Positions 32,301 to 44,456 of a stretch of DNA of 64,000 nt are shown in pieces. This DNA is from Oryzias latipes (Eukaryota; Chordata; Actinopteri; Beloniformes; Adrianichthyidae). Location of the stretch: assembly GCF_002234675.1 (NCBI RefSeq), contig NC_019879.2, positions 24,051,855-24,115,854 of the forward strand, read 5' to 3'. Made by a program: the position numbers and the translations under genes. Position 1 is the first letter of the stretch; each line of letters opens with the position of its first letter. Below the pieces are notes generated by a model that was not told the origin of the DNA, ran no database searches, and saw nothing but the letters and a program-made list of their open reading frames with translations.

Positions 32301-35300
32301 TGGCAAAACGGATTACACAATCCCTTTTGGGTGACACTTCACACACAGATGAGGTTTGCTGTAATGGAGCGAAGTCGATGTCTGCCAGATCAGCAGCTTC
32401 TGCAGAGACTCACAGCTTTGCTGTTGGTTGTACACTGCAGAAACAGACCCCTTAGAAATGAGTCAAAAACTCTTAACTCATTGGCAGATTTCCTTTAAAA
32501 AGCAACAAAAAAAAATCTGCCAGTGGGAATTTGTATTTTAAGAATGAAACTCTAATAATCACTAAGACGTGTTTCTCACACAATATAATTTTGCAATTGG
32601 AAAAACTTTCTTGATTCAATTATTTTCTTAGAAGACAGAAAATAAGAACTTTTTTTCACCTAAAACATCTTTGGACATTTGGTTTTATCTCTTAGATAAG
32701 GCCGCCTACCCAAGAACGTCCCGTTTTAAGTTTATGGACTTTTTTTCTTCTTCAATTTTATTAGAAAACTTTGACGAAACATTAGAATAAACTGATTTAT
32801 ATCAGCTTCATTCTTATAGCTGTAGAGCACATGTGTCAAACTCAAGGCCCGCGGGTCAAATGTGGCCCTCCATGTCATTTTATGTGGCCCGCGAGAGCAT
32901 ACAAGTTTTTAATTTCCCAAAATAAAAAATAAAAATTGGTCTGTATTTATTGATATCTAGGGGGACTCTGACTTGCAATATCGGATTGGGCCACTATACA
33001 TTAGGACTTAAACACTGTCCATATAACATAACCTGGAAAAACAAAGTTTATAATTTATAATAGAGTAATAAGCAAACATGTTTTCTATGCAACTGTAATT
33101 GTCACTTTAAAAAGTTATAATAAATAAATAAATGAGTTATTTAACATTAAGGAGTAGTTTTATTTTATTTTTACATTTAGTTACATGTATGAGTCATAAC
33201 TGGCCCTTTGAGGACAGCCACTATGCTGATGTGGCCCTCTGTAGAAATGAGTTTGACCCCCCTGCTGTAGGGTAAATATTTATGGTGCAGTACTTCATGG
33301 TTCTGCTCCTCCTCCTTCTGGTTTTTCCTGTTTCCTCTGACAAACACCCCCCCCTCCGTCTGTGTTGTTTGTTCAAATTTGAAGTTCTTCTCAGGAAGAT
33401 CCCAAAGGCTCCAGGAAGCTAACACAATTTTTCTTTCTTTCTTTTTTCCTTTTTTCTTTTGTCTTTTTGCTTTTTCTTTTTGGAAAAAAGGGCTGGATGT
33501 GGTAAAGCTGTGTAAGACTCACAGCTGCTCGGGATGACCTCCGCAGGCTGAGAAAGGCAGGTGTGCTCATGTGACCGCAGCTGTGAGCACACCTTCCTCC
33601 TGGTCAACCGTCTCGGCGGCGAGACTCACTCCTCCTTTGACCTGTCCTGGACCTTAACGTTTCAGCACTTTGGTTTCCAAACACTTCTTTTTTTATTGTT
33701 CATTTTGATCTTTGCCTTAAAGGGATTGAACCTTAATGACTTTTAAACAATGTCCTTTAATTTTAAGACATTTCAGACTTTAATTAAGTTGACTTGAGTA
33801 GGGCGGCTCGCCCATAATAATAACCTCACACTACTTGAAGTGTCCAACTACAAATGAAGAAACTAATTACTGTAATGTCACAGTAGAGCAAGTTCTTAAC
33901 CTTCAGCACTTCCTCTTAAGGCGAGCTGAGTTTCTGTGCCTTGTCCTCTAGATCAGTGTTTTTCAACCAGTGTGCCATGAGTGAAGGCCCTGTGTGTCAT
34001 GGGAAATTATTCATCTACTTGGTCTAAAAATCATTACCAGGTCATCAGCTCTGCGTTCATCCAAACAGGCCCAGGTTTCACACTGAGACCCAGCAATTCA
34101 GCCAAAAAAATACATCTTCTGATTTTTTTTTTTTTTTTTCACATAAATTCGATTTCCAGTTTGAATCCATGTTTTTCTACCTCCCTTCACTTTCTTTAAC
34201 AAAAATGACATCGTTTGTAAAACGCAGGTGTCTTGTGAGCTGCCGCTAGTTTGAGCATCTCGTCAAGAGAAACAACTATTCAGGTGTTGAAACAAAATTG
34301 TAACTTTCCCATTTTTTAGTAGCCTTGAAACAGATTTTGCAGCGAGACAAGACAAGACAGAACCAGCTCCATAACTGAAGTTCTATTTAACTCAAACTAA
34401 AATGAAATAGCCCCCAAAAAAAGAAATAAAACATTTTTGTTAAACTTACAGTTTTATTTGGACAACATAAACCGAATAAAACTATTACAAAAATGCACTT
34501 GAGATCCTGGAGTGACTGGTACAGCATTAATCATTAATACAGACTACATTTACATTTGGTATTGCTGCTGTACCATGTGATTTTTGTCCAAGTAAACGTA
34601 TGTAGTGACTCAAAAAAGGTGGAGAAACACTGAGCTAGAGGGTCTTTAATGAAGTCTGTGACTTGTTTGTGCTGATCACCGTGTTTGTGCCTTCCCGTGT
34701 CATTTCAACATTTCATCACGTGCTTCTCAAGTGTGACTCATGTCTTTGTCCTTAACATTTCCTTTTGCACCCAATATGAAGGAATCATTCGTTTATGCCA
34801 TGAAAACCTGTTTTTATTCTTTTATTTGATCAAAAAAAGAATTGAATGAATGAATTTTGTATTTCATTAACCTGTAATGTCCTTATACTTGATTCATTTT
34901 GGTAGATTGTCATTTTACCTGCTTCTGACGCTGCAATCCTTTTCAAGTGTTTTGCATTTGATTTACCTCTATTGCTACTTAACTGTGTTAATTGCTCTGA
35001 AAATGAATAAATAGAGACCTTTATTAATAAACCAACTATCTCCTGATGTCTTTTTTTGTGACTGTTGAATCAAACAGCAGTATGTTGAAACACACACAAC
35101 AGTCAGATGTTTCTGCCATCACTTCCCCTCCAGTCCACACCGCTTTTGCCTCCGTCGACAGTTGTGTGGTCCGTTTGTGCAAAATGTGGGTCAAAGTTTG
35201 AGCAGATTCACCGCCTGAACCACTTTGGCTTTTAGTTTTAGTCGGAAGTCATGAGTTTGAGGTTTCTTGGTTCTGTTTTTTTTTTGGCGCTGTAACAAAG

Positions 35301-38300
35301 GTCAGAAGTCATGAGAGGAGAAACAACCGCTGTTTATAAAAAGATTCCCAGTTTGCAGCTGCTTTTGTTTACTCAGCTTTCTTTGTGTGTGTGAAGGGCA
35401 AAGTTCAAACGTTTCTCTGTGGAGGAGCAACAAGATAAGGGTCACCTGATGACGGTAGCAGCATGTCTGGGTGTGTCTTAATTGAGCGGTCTTTGCTGTT
35501 TCAGGTGACTATCCAGGAAGACCTTCCCAGGGCAGAGGACAAAGATAGAGCAGAATCAAGTGTCAGGGCAAACGGAGCCAGGAAGCCACTGACCACCTTC
35601 AAAGGCCCCCTGATGGATGTCAGGTAGGTCGTGGGGCTGCAGCTCCTCTGCAGCATGTCAGTCTTAAAAATATTTGCACCGAAGCTCATTGAGATGTGAA
35701 TAAAGGTTCATATGGGATTTCTTTTGACACATTGATGGACGGAAACTGCTGTTAAACCATCCATCCATCCATCCATCCATCCACCCACTTCTGCTTCTCA
35801 GCATAGACTCCCTAACCTGTGTCTGCACAGAAACCTCTTTTGGAAAAAAAGACGTCCTTTCTCATAACCATCCCGCAGAAGAAATTCATTTCTGCTGCCT
35901 GTATTTGGGATCTTACCCTCTCAGATCTCCTGACCATTGGTACGGTGGCCCTGAAGTCCAAATCACGCCAACAAATCACTCCACACAAAAACTTGTTAAA
36001 GATCACAGGAAAAAAACCAAAACGAAGTTAAAAAAAAACAATGTCACATTTTAGAAATCGAAATACAATTCCAAAAAACGGAAACTTGATAATAAGGAAA
36101 CAATTCAGAAAACAAAAGTAATTTCTAGAAATTAAGATGAAATGTTAAAAAAAGCGAAACACGATAAGAAAGGAGAAAAGGTTGGTACTTTGGGATATCA
36201 CTGATCGAATGATGATGCTTGAGTTTTATGTACAACCACATTCTATTTTATTTTTTTTAACGTGAATTTTTATTTAGATTTCAAATTAATAACAATAAGA
36301 AAATACCTTTTAAATATTTCAAGCATTTAAAATGAACATTGACAGATTATTGGCATTCATATACAGGGGGGTATTCCAGAAAGCAGGTTATGCTAGCTCC
36401 CACGATAAGTTTGAGGCTAAGAAAGTTGATAACCTCAGCTTTCGGTTCCAGAAATGGAGGTATGTTTCAGGGTAGGTCAAGTTACCATGGCAACTCATTC
36501 TCTGAACATAACCTGGTCCGGAGCAGGTTTAGTTGAAGCTTAGTTTGTTTACAGAGAGGTGAAGCAGCATGGCGTGTCCATTTGAAGATGATTTAGTGGA
36601 TGAAAAAGCTCAGATAATACTTTTTCCATCATGAGAGGGTGATAAAACCACATATGGACGTTGGAAAGATAAACTTTTTTACTTTGATCTAACGTAATTA
36701 TTTGCTTCAGTTAAGATAAATCATTTTTTTTGTTAGAAATTTTTTTGTTAAAAATTACACGTAGTTTTCAGACAGTTATTTTCCTTTCGTTCAAATTAAT
36801 TCAATTAAGTAGGTGTAACTTTGATGCTGCTGTTAGATCGGCACCGCAAGGGATTCTGGGATATCATTCCCTTTGCCTGTCTGGACGGATTTGGGTTTAA
36901 GTGTGGGTTTTTTACAAAATGTGTTTAGTTGTATAGCTGTTTTACTGTGTTTCACCGTGTTTGGCAGAGCTATTTTGTCCTACTATGCTTACGTCTCTGC
37001 ACCATGAGTGACAGTAAAGGATAGGATGATGAGTTTATATAGCACCCCTACCGCATAGTACTGTTATGACAGTGACGGGAAATTCTTTAGTGAGTTTTTG
37101 CACTCGGTGCATTTTTTTCCGTTCTTTTTATTGTTGTAAAAATGAGCATATCTGCCGGTTCAAACTTAGACATATGAAAGTTCAAGAAATATAAGTAATT
37201 AAGATGGAAAAAAGATTAATGGAGTAATGTGACATTTAGTTAGATAAATACGTAAATTTGAGTTGTATAAACAATTATTGAGTTTGAATAAATTTAACTA
37301 AATTATTTAAATTATTTTTCAGCCGTGTTACTTTTTTGATGGACTTATAATTTTTAACCGCCGTCATTAAAATCTCAGACTCCGTCTCACTTCCGTCTCA
37401 AGTGTCGCGCTTTCTTTTTTTTTTCTCCACGCGTTTCCATGGTGACTCCAGAAATCGGCGATCTATTGAGAATGTCTTTATGTACCGTGCGTTAACCCAG
37501 GGGTACCAAGTCGAGCGTAATTACGCCAACTCATATCCGGTCTTTTGGAACCGACATACCCAGAGTAAGCAAGTTCAGGCGGATTTCAGCCAGAGTTCAG
37601 GCTCAAAGTCAGGCTAGTTTAAACATGCTTCCTGGAATACCCCCCTGGTCTATATGTCTGGTTAATAAACAAACAAAAAGGTTAACAAATACATTCAAAT
37701 ACATGTGTCTCTAGAAAAATGTCTGCTTACTAATAATAAAAGTTTTATGATTATTACGAATCATATCCAGTATCCCTCCATTTTTTTTCTTCTTTACAGA
37801 AATTCGAAAAAATTCCTTTTTTTTTTAATTTTAGGGGCATTAAAGGGTGGAAAGTTTTATTACGAGATACACAAGAGGATGTGCCGAAAGGAAGTCAATA
37901 ATAAAGACATCATTTAAAACAAAAACAAAAAAAGGGGAGAAACATTCCATCCGAGCCTTAGGAGACACATGAAAGGAGCGTCTGATCCATCAGTGGACCT
38001 CAAAGACAGCACCCTCTGCAGAGGAACATCCTTCCACAAAGCAGCACTGTTGGACCTGCAGGCTTTTCTGTGACGGTTACCCTCCATGGTATAGGAGAAC
38101 TCCAAGTATTAAGATTTAAGGATGCTCATTCAAGCGTAAGCCAATTTATGTCTACCTTTTGGTTATTTATAAAAGCTGTTTTAATACCTAAACATACATT
38201 CAATGAGAAAGCAGTGTATTTAACACCATCTATACGAACACTGAAGTCCTCCTACAGGACTTCCTGGAGGAACTGAAACGGCAAAATGCAGTTTTAGGTT

Positions 38301-41300
38301 GGGATTAAGAATTAATCTGCCTTTTTGTCTATAAATCTGTGCCTCTCTCAGATAGAGCCTCAAAATTCTCGTCGTATGTATGCTCGCTTTAAGGGTTGCT
38401 GGTTTTCTGATGCCTCATACGGATGTTTCTTCTGGCACGTCATCCATTATTCAAACCCGTGTTTACAGCAACATCCTAAAATCCTCCTGTGGCGTGACGC
38501 TGGAGACGGCTTTGGAGGTTTTTGAGGCAGAAAACTGCAAACTGAGACTCTCAAGCTCTTCTTCACTGCAACAATCTTGAGTATTTACTGATGGACCTTT
38601 GTCCCGTGAGCATGAGGTCATTTTTTTCTGCTGACAACGTGACATTATCAGCGGTTTTGAGACGTGAATTACAGTGATAAGCGGGTTAAATTGAACCTTA
38701 AATGTGGTTGTTCTTCACAGTTGATTGAGCTTTAGCTCCGGATTTTAAGGGTTTTAATAATGTTTGTAGAAATCTGTTTGATGTGAGGAGATAAAACGGG
38801 GCAGAGAGAAGTTTCTGTAGTCAGAGAAGCTCATTCAGTTAACAGGAAGTCCTTTTTAAAGCTATTATAATGTTTGCAAATCAGCTGAGCAAGTTAATCC
38901 AACCACAATAATATTTTTTTATCTATTTTTAAAGCATTTCCAGTGGTCTTTTAATTAGGATTATGCCGTTTTTAGCTGTTGGGGTAGAGCAACCCCGCCC
39001 CCCCTTCTTCTCCCCATTGCTGAGAGCTCAGAACGAGATTGAGCGTCGCCCAGCCCATTTTCTAAATCACAAATAAGCTGTCTTTCAAGATTTGATAAGA
39101 ATAAAGAAAGAAAAAAAATGCAATTTTAACCTTAATTTTCTTAATATATGTCCTCCATCATGAAAAAAACTACAAAAAATGTTGAAAACATCAAAAACAC
39201 ATCGGAGTTCTTTAGCATTCTAGCTCAACCAAAAAACAACAAAATAAATAAAACGACTGGTCATAGCTTGATATGAAATCAATAAAACTATGAGGGATTT
39301 TTAGAAATTTAGAGTAAAACCTTATTAAAGGTCATTAAAAAGTCCCTTTCTTGAGAATATTTGTACTTTTACCATGAAAGATCAACTTGATCTGCTTTTA
39401 CAATGAAGGTCTATGAGGATCCATCAGATGACGATCATTTATGATCATTTGGAGCCTGATCACAAACTACTTTTCTCACTAAAAGTGTTAAAAAAGTCAA
39501 TTAAATCAGCACTTTTCATGTCATGCTACTCTCCGGTAGCTGAAGTCTTTCATTTGTTCACCATAATGGAAGTGTCCTTTTATATATACATTTGATAAGA
39601 GAATTATTCATGAGCTGTAGCAAAAGACTTGAAAGAAAATGTTTCTCCTGTGGGACCCAGGATACAGGTAAAGCTACAAACTCTCGGCCTGCTTAACGGA
39701 ACCGACATCAAAGAGCAGGAAGTGATGCGGCCGTGACTGTGGAAGGAACGATAAGTGTGGGGAAAGTCAACAGTGATTAAAAAACGAATGGAAACACGTC
39801 TAAACGTTGCGTTTCTTTTTAAACGCAGTCATTTCCTGCTGCAGTGAATTTTATTCAGATGTTTACGTTTGTTTTCCTGTTCTTAGCCCCGCAGAGGAGC
39901 TCAGCTTTGGGTCTGGGGAGACAGAAAGGAAATGCCTCATCGTCTTGACCAACGTGACCAAAAATGTGGTGGCCTTTAAGGTGAGCAAACCCTGCTTATG
40001 TTTTAAGCTTTACATGAAGCTCATAATTCCCACTTTTTGAAAGTTCATCCTCTGGATCTGTGTAGGTACGGACCACAGCGCCTGAGAAGTACAGAGTGAA
40101 GCCCAGCAGCAGCAGCTGTGAACCAGGAGCTTCAGTGGACATTGTTGTCTCCTTGCATGGAGGTAAAGCACTCAGCTCTGTGCTCACAGCAGCGGATGTT
40201 CTCAACCCACAGAATAATCAAGTGGTTCCCTGTATTAGCCTCCCAAAGTGCAGGCAGGCACTTTTTTGTGTTTTACATGCATATTTCAGGAGTGATAAAA
40301 AAAACAAACCCTCCTCCAAGCAGAAGCTGATGATGTGCTTAGACTAATCTGTCACTTTTATGGTGATCTTTTGTTTTGGAGTTTGATTTTTAACCCAGGA
40401 GAACCTACAGTTTCAAATTTGGCCACAGTTTTTTTTATATATTAATGTTAAAATTGTTTATATTTTTTTAATTTATTTTTTTATTTACTTCTTTTTGGCT
40501 GTTATTAATTGCTGCTACCTAAAATGAAAAACAAACAAAAAATAGTCAAATTAACTATAAATAAACCAGAAAAAAATGTGTTCCTAGATCCTCCGGGATT
40601 AAGATGGTTCCTCCCAATGTTCCCGCGTTAAAACTGTTTTTGGGTTATGCGCAGGCTTCCAGGCGTCTCCGCAGGACAGGTTCCTGGTCATGGCGGCTGA
40701 GATGGACGGCGCCGGGTCACAGGAACTGGCTCAGTTCTGGAAAGAAGTACCAAAAAACAAAATCATGGAGCACAGGTGCGTTACAGCTTCACAGTATGGT
40801 ACAGGGGTCTTTCCCAGGCTTGATGATGACCTTCTGCTGCTCTTCATCAGGAGAACACATGGTTTGACTTCTCCTCTGCTGACTTTGTTACGCTGCAGGT
40901 TACGCTGTCATTGTGTGAGTAGCTCCAAACCGGCATCAGACCTTCTGAAAGAGAGCCCTGTGGACACGCAGAGCAGCAGGCAGCTAGATTTAAGCTCATC
41001 GGTGAGACGGTCTTTCTTCTCTCGTTTCTTTTCAAGAAGTTCTTGCAGCAAAGGGGGACATGTTCAAAAACATAAACTGGCACTTCTGTTTTAATCTAAC
41101 AAAACCGCCGTCTGTGATCTTATTCTCATTATAGTTTCTGTTTCTCCTCTGCTGTCACATCATCACTTTCATTTCTCCTCTGCTCCTCTGTTTGTTTGTG
41201 AAACAGAGGAGCAGATTTGAGAGCATCCGCCCGAGCTGCCAGCTTACAGGAGGCTCCACAGCAATGAGGGATTTGCTGTTCATGTCACGGGACATAATTG

Positions 41301-44057
41301 CTGGAGCTCACTAATGCTCTCCACAAAAGAAGATGAAATCGCTTCCTCCTAATAGCTTCGTCTCCATCATCATTAGTCTCACTGGGTGAACATCAGAAGA
41401 TGTTATTCGTTCACTTCACTGATGTGCGTTTTTGTCCTTCTGCACAAATATATATATCTATTAAAAAAAGAGAGAGATTTTTAAACAGCACAAAATACAA
41501 ACAGGTGTGACTCCTCTACAAAGGTGGAAAAAGATCCAATAAAATGTGTTTTGAGAAACTAAAAAGCACTAACTGGAACGGCAGCAACAAGTTCGTCTTT
41601 AACAGTCGGGCTTTAAATGTGAAAAGAAGCATTTCAACCAGACTGACTGATAGAAACTCTGCTAAAGACCTAGTTTCTGCATAGCAGCCGGAGTTCATTG
41701 GAAATTTACCTCTGAGTTGTGGATGGGACTGTTGACGCGGAGCAACTCTGCCCCTATTTCCCGTCATCCATCTGTTTACACTCTCTTCTGCTAGCTTACA
41801 GCCCCTCACACCCCAAAACTAATAATAGCCCTTCAACAACAATGGTGATTACATTATATATATTATGTAGTAGGAATGTACAATAAATCACACATTTATT
41901 GTTATCGCAATATCAAGCTGTGCAATGTGCACATCACAGAGGATGGCAAAAACTACATTAAATGCTCACTTTAAATGTGTTAAAACAATCTTATGATGGC
42001 TTGAAGTATTTAACGAATCAAATAAATCCATTTATGCATTTGACCAATCAGATGGAGCCCTCTCATGTTAGATGTTTGCCTCCTATGTAGATGAGGGTCA
42101 TTTGGAGTGAAATTTAAGTTACAGTCACTCTTATTTAAATAAGTGCAGTGAAATGGAAATACTATATATTGGTTGTTTTGCTATTTGTTCGTGGATCACA
42201 AGTTATCTCGTCATCGCAATATTGATCACTAATATCGCTAATTGCAACTTTTAGTTAGTATAGTATATTTTGAGCCAGATGTCGGCTCAGACCAGAAAAA
42301 CAATCTGGATCTTTGTCTACAAGCATCAGAATGGAGCAGAGCAGGGAGCTTCTGGCTTGCCGTAGTAGCTTTTTCAAACAGTATTTTTTTCATCTGCTCC
42401 CAATTCACCCCGATTTGACTAAAGAAATACTCAGACGTTTAAATGAGAGAAAAGCCAGAAGAGCATGTTCAAAATGCTAAAAACACATTTTTCATCAGAG
42501 TGAGTCTCAAACATGAGTTCTCACATCGCATCTCATCTTTGAGTTTATTTCAACAACAAAAAGAAAAAGCATCACATTTAACATCCTAAACAGAAAATTA
42601 ACTGCATGGTAGGAGTATCTAGCTTACAAAATAACAAAAAACTTAAAGACTTGTGCCAATGTAAATTGTTTTTTGTCTTTTTGTGCCATTTTTCTCATAA
42701 TGATGGACATATAAAAGGGAAATTATGCTTAAAATGTCATTTCTGGAGATTGATTCATTCAAATTGATGTGAATCAGGAGCAGACGAAAAAATGCTGTTT
42801 GAAAAAGAGCTCATGTGTGACGTAGGAACTACGCTGGGCGGCTAAAAGCTTCCTGCTTCACTTTAGGAGGTGAATGGGGGCGGGGCTTCTCTCCATGAAA
42901 GATCCTGCCCACAACTCTGAGACAAATTTCTAATGAACTCCTGCCAGTCTGCAGAAATTAGGTCCTAGAAAGTGACCCAGGTTTTTTTATTTTGCCTAAA
43001 ATCGGGCATAACCATGATTAAAAAGACCGCTAGGAACGCTTTTACAACAGATCAAAAGCGGATCTTTGAAAACAGTGAAGCAGAGTGGTGTGAGTGTGAT
43101 GATCTGTTGCTGCTGCTGTAAGGGTAAAGAAACAACATTTTGTTGTTGAATTCCTCTTGATCTATATAAAAAATCATTTTTTTTAAGTCTGCAAAGGTTT
43201 GGCTGACAAATCATCGATGCGTGACGAGATAAAAATAACAGCATCTCAGGAGGAAACAGGGAAAACTGACGGAGTCGCCTCTTTAGTGCAGCTTTTACAG
43301 CACTGCTGTCTCCATAGAAGTGACACGTATTTATAGGAATGGGTAATGTTTGGATCTAATCAGGTGCTTCAAAAGTAAAAAAAAAACATACAAATTTATT
43401 CCAAAAACATTGAAGTGTGATGAAGCAGGGGGAAGGAGAGCAATTGAATGTCCCTGAGATGCTCTATTTCCTTGTTTCTGTCAGGAAAGAAGGAAAGAAT
43501 TTGTTTACACGCTAAAGTAAACAAATATTTCACATCTTGTCGCCACGGAAACTGTCTTTTTAAGAGCATTGTACACATCACTACTGTCCGTCAGGAAAGA
43601 AGGAAAGAATTTGTTTACACGCTGAAGTAAGCAAATATTGGGAATTACACAAATGCTGGGAATTACAACCAAACTTACTGGCTTTTCCTTCAGCATTTTG
43701 ACTGTAGCTCCACCCATTCTTATATGAGCACGCCCACAATCACCGGACAGGTAAAACGACTAGAACTGGTTAGAACTGTAAAGCTAAACTGAATAGTTTA
43801 TATGTATGTCAGGCCTTGTTACTAACTCCCATCCCCACTTATTTACTCCGTCGGTTCCATGTTGTATCAAACGGGTCATAACAGATTGTAGTTGTGTCTT
43901 CCAGCTCATGCGAGTGATGGCCTGCAACCACCGGCTGGAGCAGAAGCTGGACACGTGTCTGTGGGTCCAGAAGGTCCTGATTGGGTTGGTTCTGGTCCTG
44001 GTGGTGCTGAACCTGCAGTGTCTTTACCTGCTGGGTACAGCTCAGCGGCCCTCTTGA
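26345..44057 (+). CDS. mospd2: Motile sperm domain-containing protein 2
   Basis: MOSPD2 is an ER-anchored tether whose MSP domain binds FFAT motifs at membrane contact sites. Exons: 26345-26374, 26455-26512, 26866-27021, 27612-27698, 27800-27954, 28536-28596, 28680-28718, 28825-28949, 30840-31013, 35505-35623, 39887-39980, 40066-40162, 40655-40775, 40899-41001, 43905-44057. Every junction is GT-AG and in phase, giving 523 codons plus stop (human 518). Order: short acidic N-terminus; CRAL-TRIO lipid-binding domain (about residues 75-240, with FWLERYAKKEPGMPLTVVFD and DMPWIMNAAWKIVKSWLGPE); acidic linker (DDDFQTPIYDNGPSITEDET); MSP domain (about 318-445, with CLIVLTNVTKNVVAFKVRTT and PEKYRVKP); a short coiled segment; and a C-terminal membrane anchor (about 497-516). 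The start agrees with the family N-terminus. Human MOSPD2 also lies next to FANCB. Confidence 0.96.
27022..27611 (+). other. mospd2: mospd2 intron 3
   Basis: 590 bp of T-rich intron; nothing recognisable. Confidence 0.6.
27955..28535 (+). other. mospd2: mospd2 intron 5
   Basis: 581 bp, AT-rich; nothing recognisable. Confidence 0.6.
29796..30230 (+). mobile_element. tRNA-derived SINE-like repeat, split by a hAT MITE
   Basis: The head GCTCAGGCGGTAGAGCAGGT followed by GGAGGATCGATCCCC resembles tRNA A and B boxes. The tail GATGGGTTAAAGTGCGGTGA and CCCATTGTGGGATAAATAAA is typical of fish repeats. A hAT MITE (29940-30162) divides body from tail. Confidence 0.7.
29940..30162. mobile_element. hAT MITE with perfect 8-bp target duplication
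   Basis: Ends CAGAGGTGGGCA and TGCCCACCCCTG are inverted repeats (11/12). Both flanks are CCCTAGGG (29932-29939 and 30163-30170). A 51-bp unit (GGCTGGACACACCTGAACCA...) is repeated in tandem inside, starting at 30009 and 30060. Confidence 0.9.
32828..33264. mobile_element. Non-autonomous hAT element (TGTCAAACTCA type)
   Basis: Ends CACATGTGTCAAACTCAAGG and TGAGTTTGACCCCCCTG are inverted repeats typical of vertebrate hAT MITEs, each followed inside by a GGCCC-rich motif. Flanks CTGTAGAG (32820-32827) and CTGTAGGG (33265-33272) are a 7/8 target duplication. Confidence 0.85.
33954..34632. mobile_element. Non-autonomous hAT element (CAGTGTTTTTCAACC type)
   Basis: Left end CAGTGTTTTTCAACCAGTGT and right end AAAAGGTGGAGAAACACTG are the usual hAT termini. 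The flanking octamers CTCTAGAT and AGCTAGAG match only partly. The interior includes TTGAAACAGATTTTGCAGCG but no reading frame. Confidence 0.75.
36364..37647 (+). mobile_element. PIF/Harbinger-like element, degraded
   Basis: Left end CAGGGGGGTATTCCAGAAAG and right end GCTTCCTGGAATACCCCCCT form terminal inverted repeats. At 36570 a short frame starts MACPFEDDLVDEKAQI, as in the N-terminus of Harbinger transposases, and soon stops. The rest is AT-rich without coding capacity. Confidence 0.8.
38930..39215 (+). mobile_element. Family A element, internally deleted
   Basis: Contains the left-end sequence (CCAGTGGTCTTTTAATTAGG), then ATCACAAATAAGCTGTCTTTC, and the right-end TCCTCCATCATGAAAAAAAC. 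The central part with GCTTACAGCCCCTCACA is missing. Confidence 0.65.
40163..40654 (+). other. mospd2: mospd2 intron 12
   Basis: 492 bp, AT-rich in its second half; nothing recognisable. Confidence 0.55.
41645..42515 (+). mobile_element. Family A element interrupted by another insert
   Basis: The left half (41660-41845: CCTAGTTTCTGCATAGCAGC, GCTTACAGCCCCTCACA) and right half (42266-42515: GCATCAGAATGGAGCAGAGC, CATCTGCTCCCAATTCACC) belong together. Between them lies an unrelated insert of about 420 bp. Confidence 0.7.
41846..42265. mobile_element. Insert within family A, unclassified
   Basis: It contains ATAAATCACACATTTATTG and TTATCGCAATATCAA near the left end and CGTCATCGCAATATTGATCA near the right. 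It separates two parts of a family A copy, so it inserted later. Exact ends and target duplication are not clear. Confidence 0.5.
42640..43025 (-). mobile_element. Family A element, reverse copy
   Basis: Reverse-strand order matches the family: TGAATCAGGAGCAGACGAAA, then GTGACGTAGGAACTACG, then TCTAATGAACTCCTGCCAGT and GCAGAAATTAGGTCCTAGAA. The centre is shortened. Confidence 0.7.
43481..43638 (+). repeat. 48-bp direct duplication, 110 bp apart
   Basis: 43481-43528 and 43591-43638 both read TCAGGAAAGAAGGAAAGAAT followed by TTGTTTACACGCT and differ at two positions. They lie about 300 bp before the last mospd2 exon. Confidence 0.9.
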
Positions 44058-44450
44058 CCCCGCCCCCCGCCACAGCGTCCTCCGTCTACATGTCTCAACC
44101 TCGGACACACTCGCGTCTCCACAGTCGACGGGTCCTGTTGGTCAGCCCCCAGCCGTCCCACCGGCTGCTGCCATGGAAACGAGCTGGCTATAAAGACTTG
44201 CAATCTCACTCAGAGTTCCTAAACGAAGAGACTTTATCCGTCTCTTTTGATTGGACAGATTCCGGTTAGCAGTTTTTGAAAGTAGAACTGTCCAGAAGTG
44301 ATGTCTTTAAATTATTACAAATCACTGTTGTATTACATCAAACATGGCTAAAACAGTAGTTATTTTCAGCTTAATTTTTATATTATTTAAATCTAAAAAA
44401 AATCTCTATAAAGCTCATTAATATAAAAGAAACTTTTTGTCATCAACTGA

Positions 44451-44456
44451 ATTAAA
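44451..44456 (+). terminator. mospd2: Candidate poly(A) signal of mospd2
   Basis: ATTAAA about 400 bp after the stop, followed by a T-rich tract. A variant signal; no canonical AATAAA lies closer. Confidence 0.35.

Larger units (their letters stand above)
31014..35504 (+). other. mospd2: mospd2 intron 9
   Basis: A 4.5-kb intron carrying two hAT elements (32828-33264 and 33954-34632) and a pyrimidine-rich TTTC tract (33427-33481). 31570-31920 is a GC-richer stretch with overlapping open frames, but none resembles a known protein. Confidence 0.6.
35624..39886 (+). other. mospd2: mospd2 intron 10
   Basis: It contains a short CCAT microsatellite (35757-35781), a PIF/Harbinger-like element (36364-37647) and a shortened family A copy (38930-39215). 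37700-38900 shows nothing recognisable. Confidence 0.6.
41002..43904 (+). other. mospd2: mospd2 last intron
   Basis: It holds a GC-balanced, conserved-element-like stretch (41215-41400), a family A copy broken by another insert (41645-42515), a reverse family A copy (42640-43025), and a 48-bp direct duplication (43481-43528 and 43591-43638). Confidence 0.6.
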
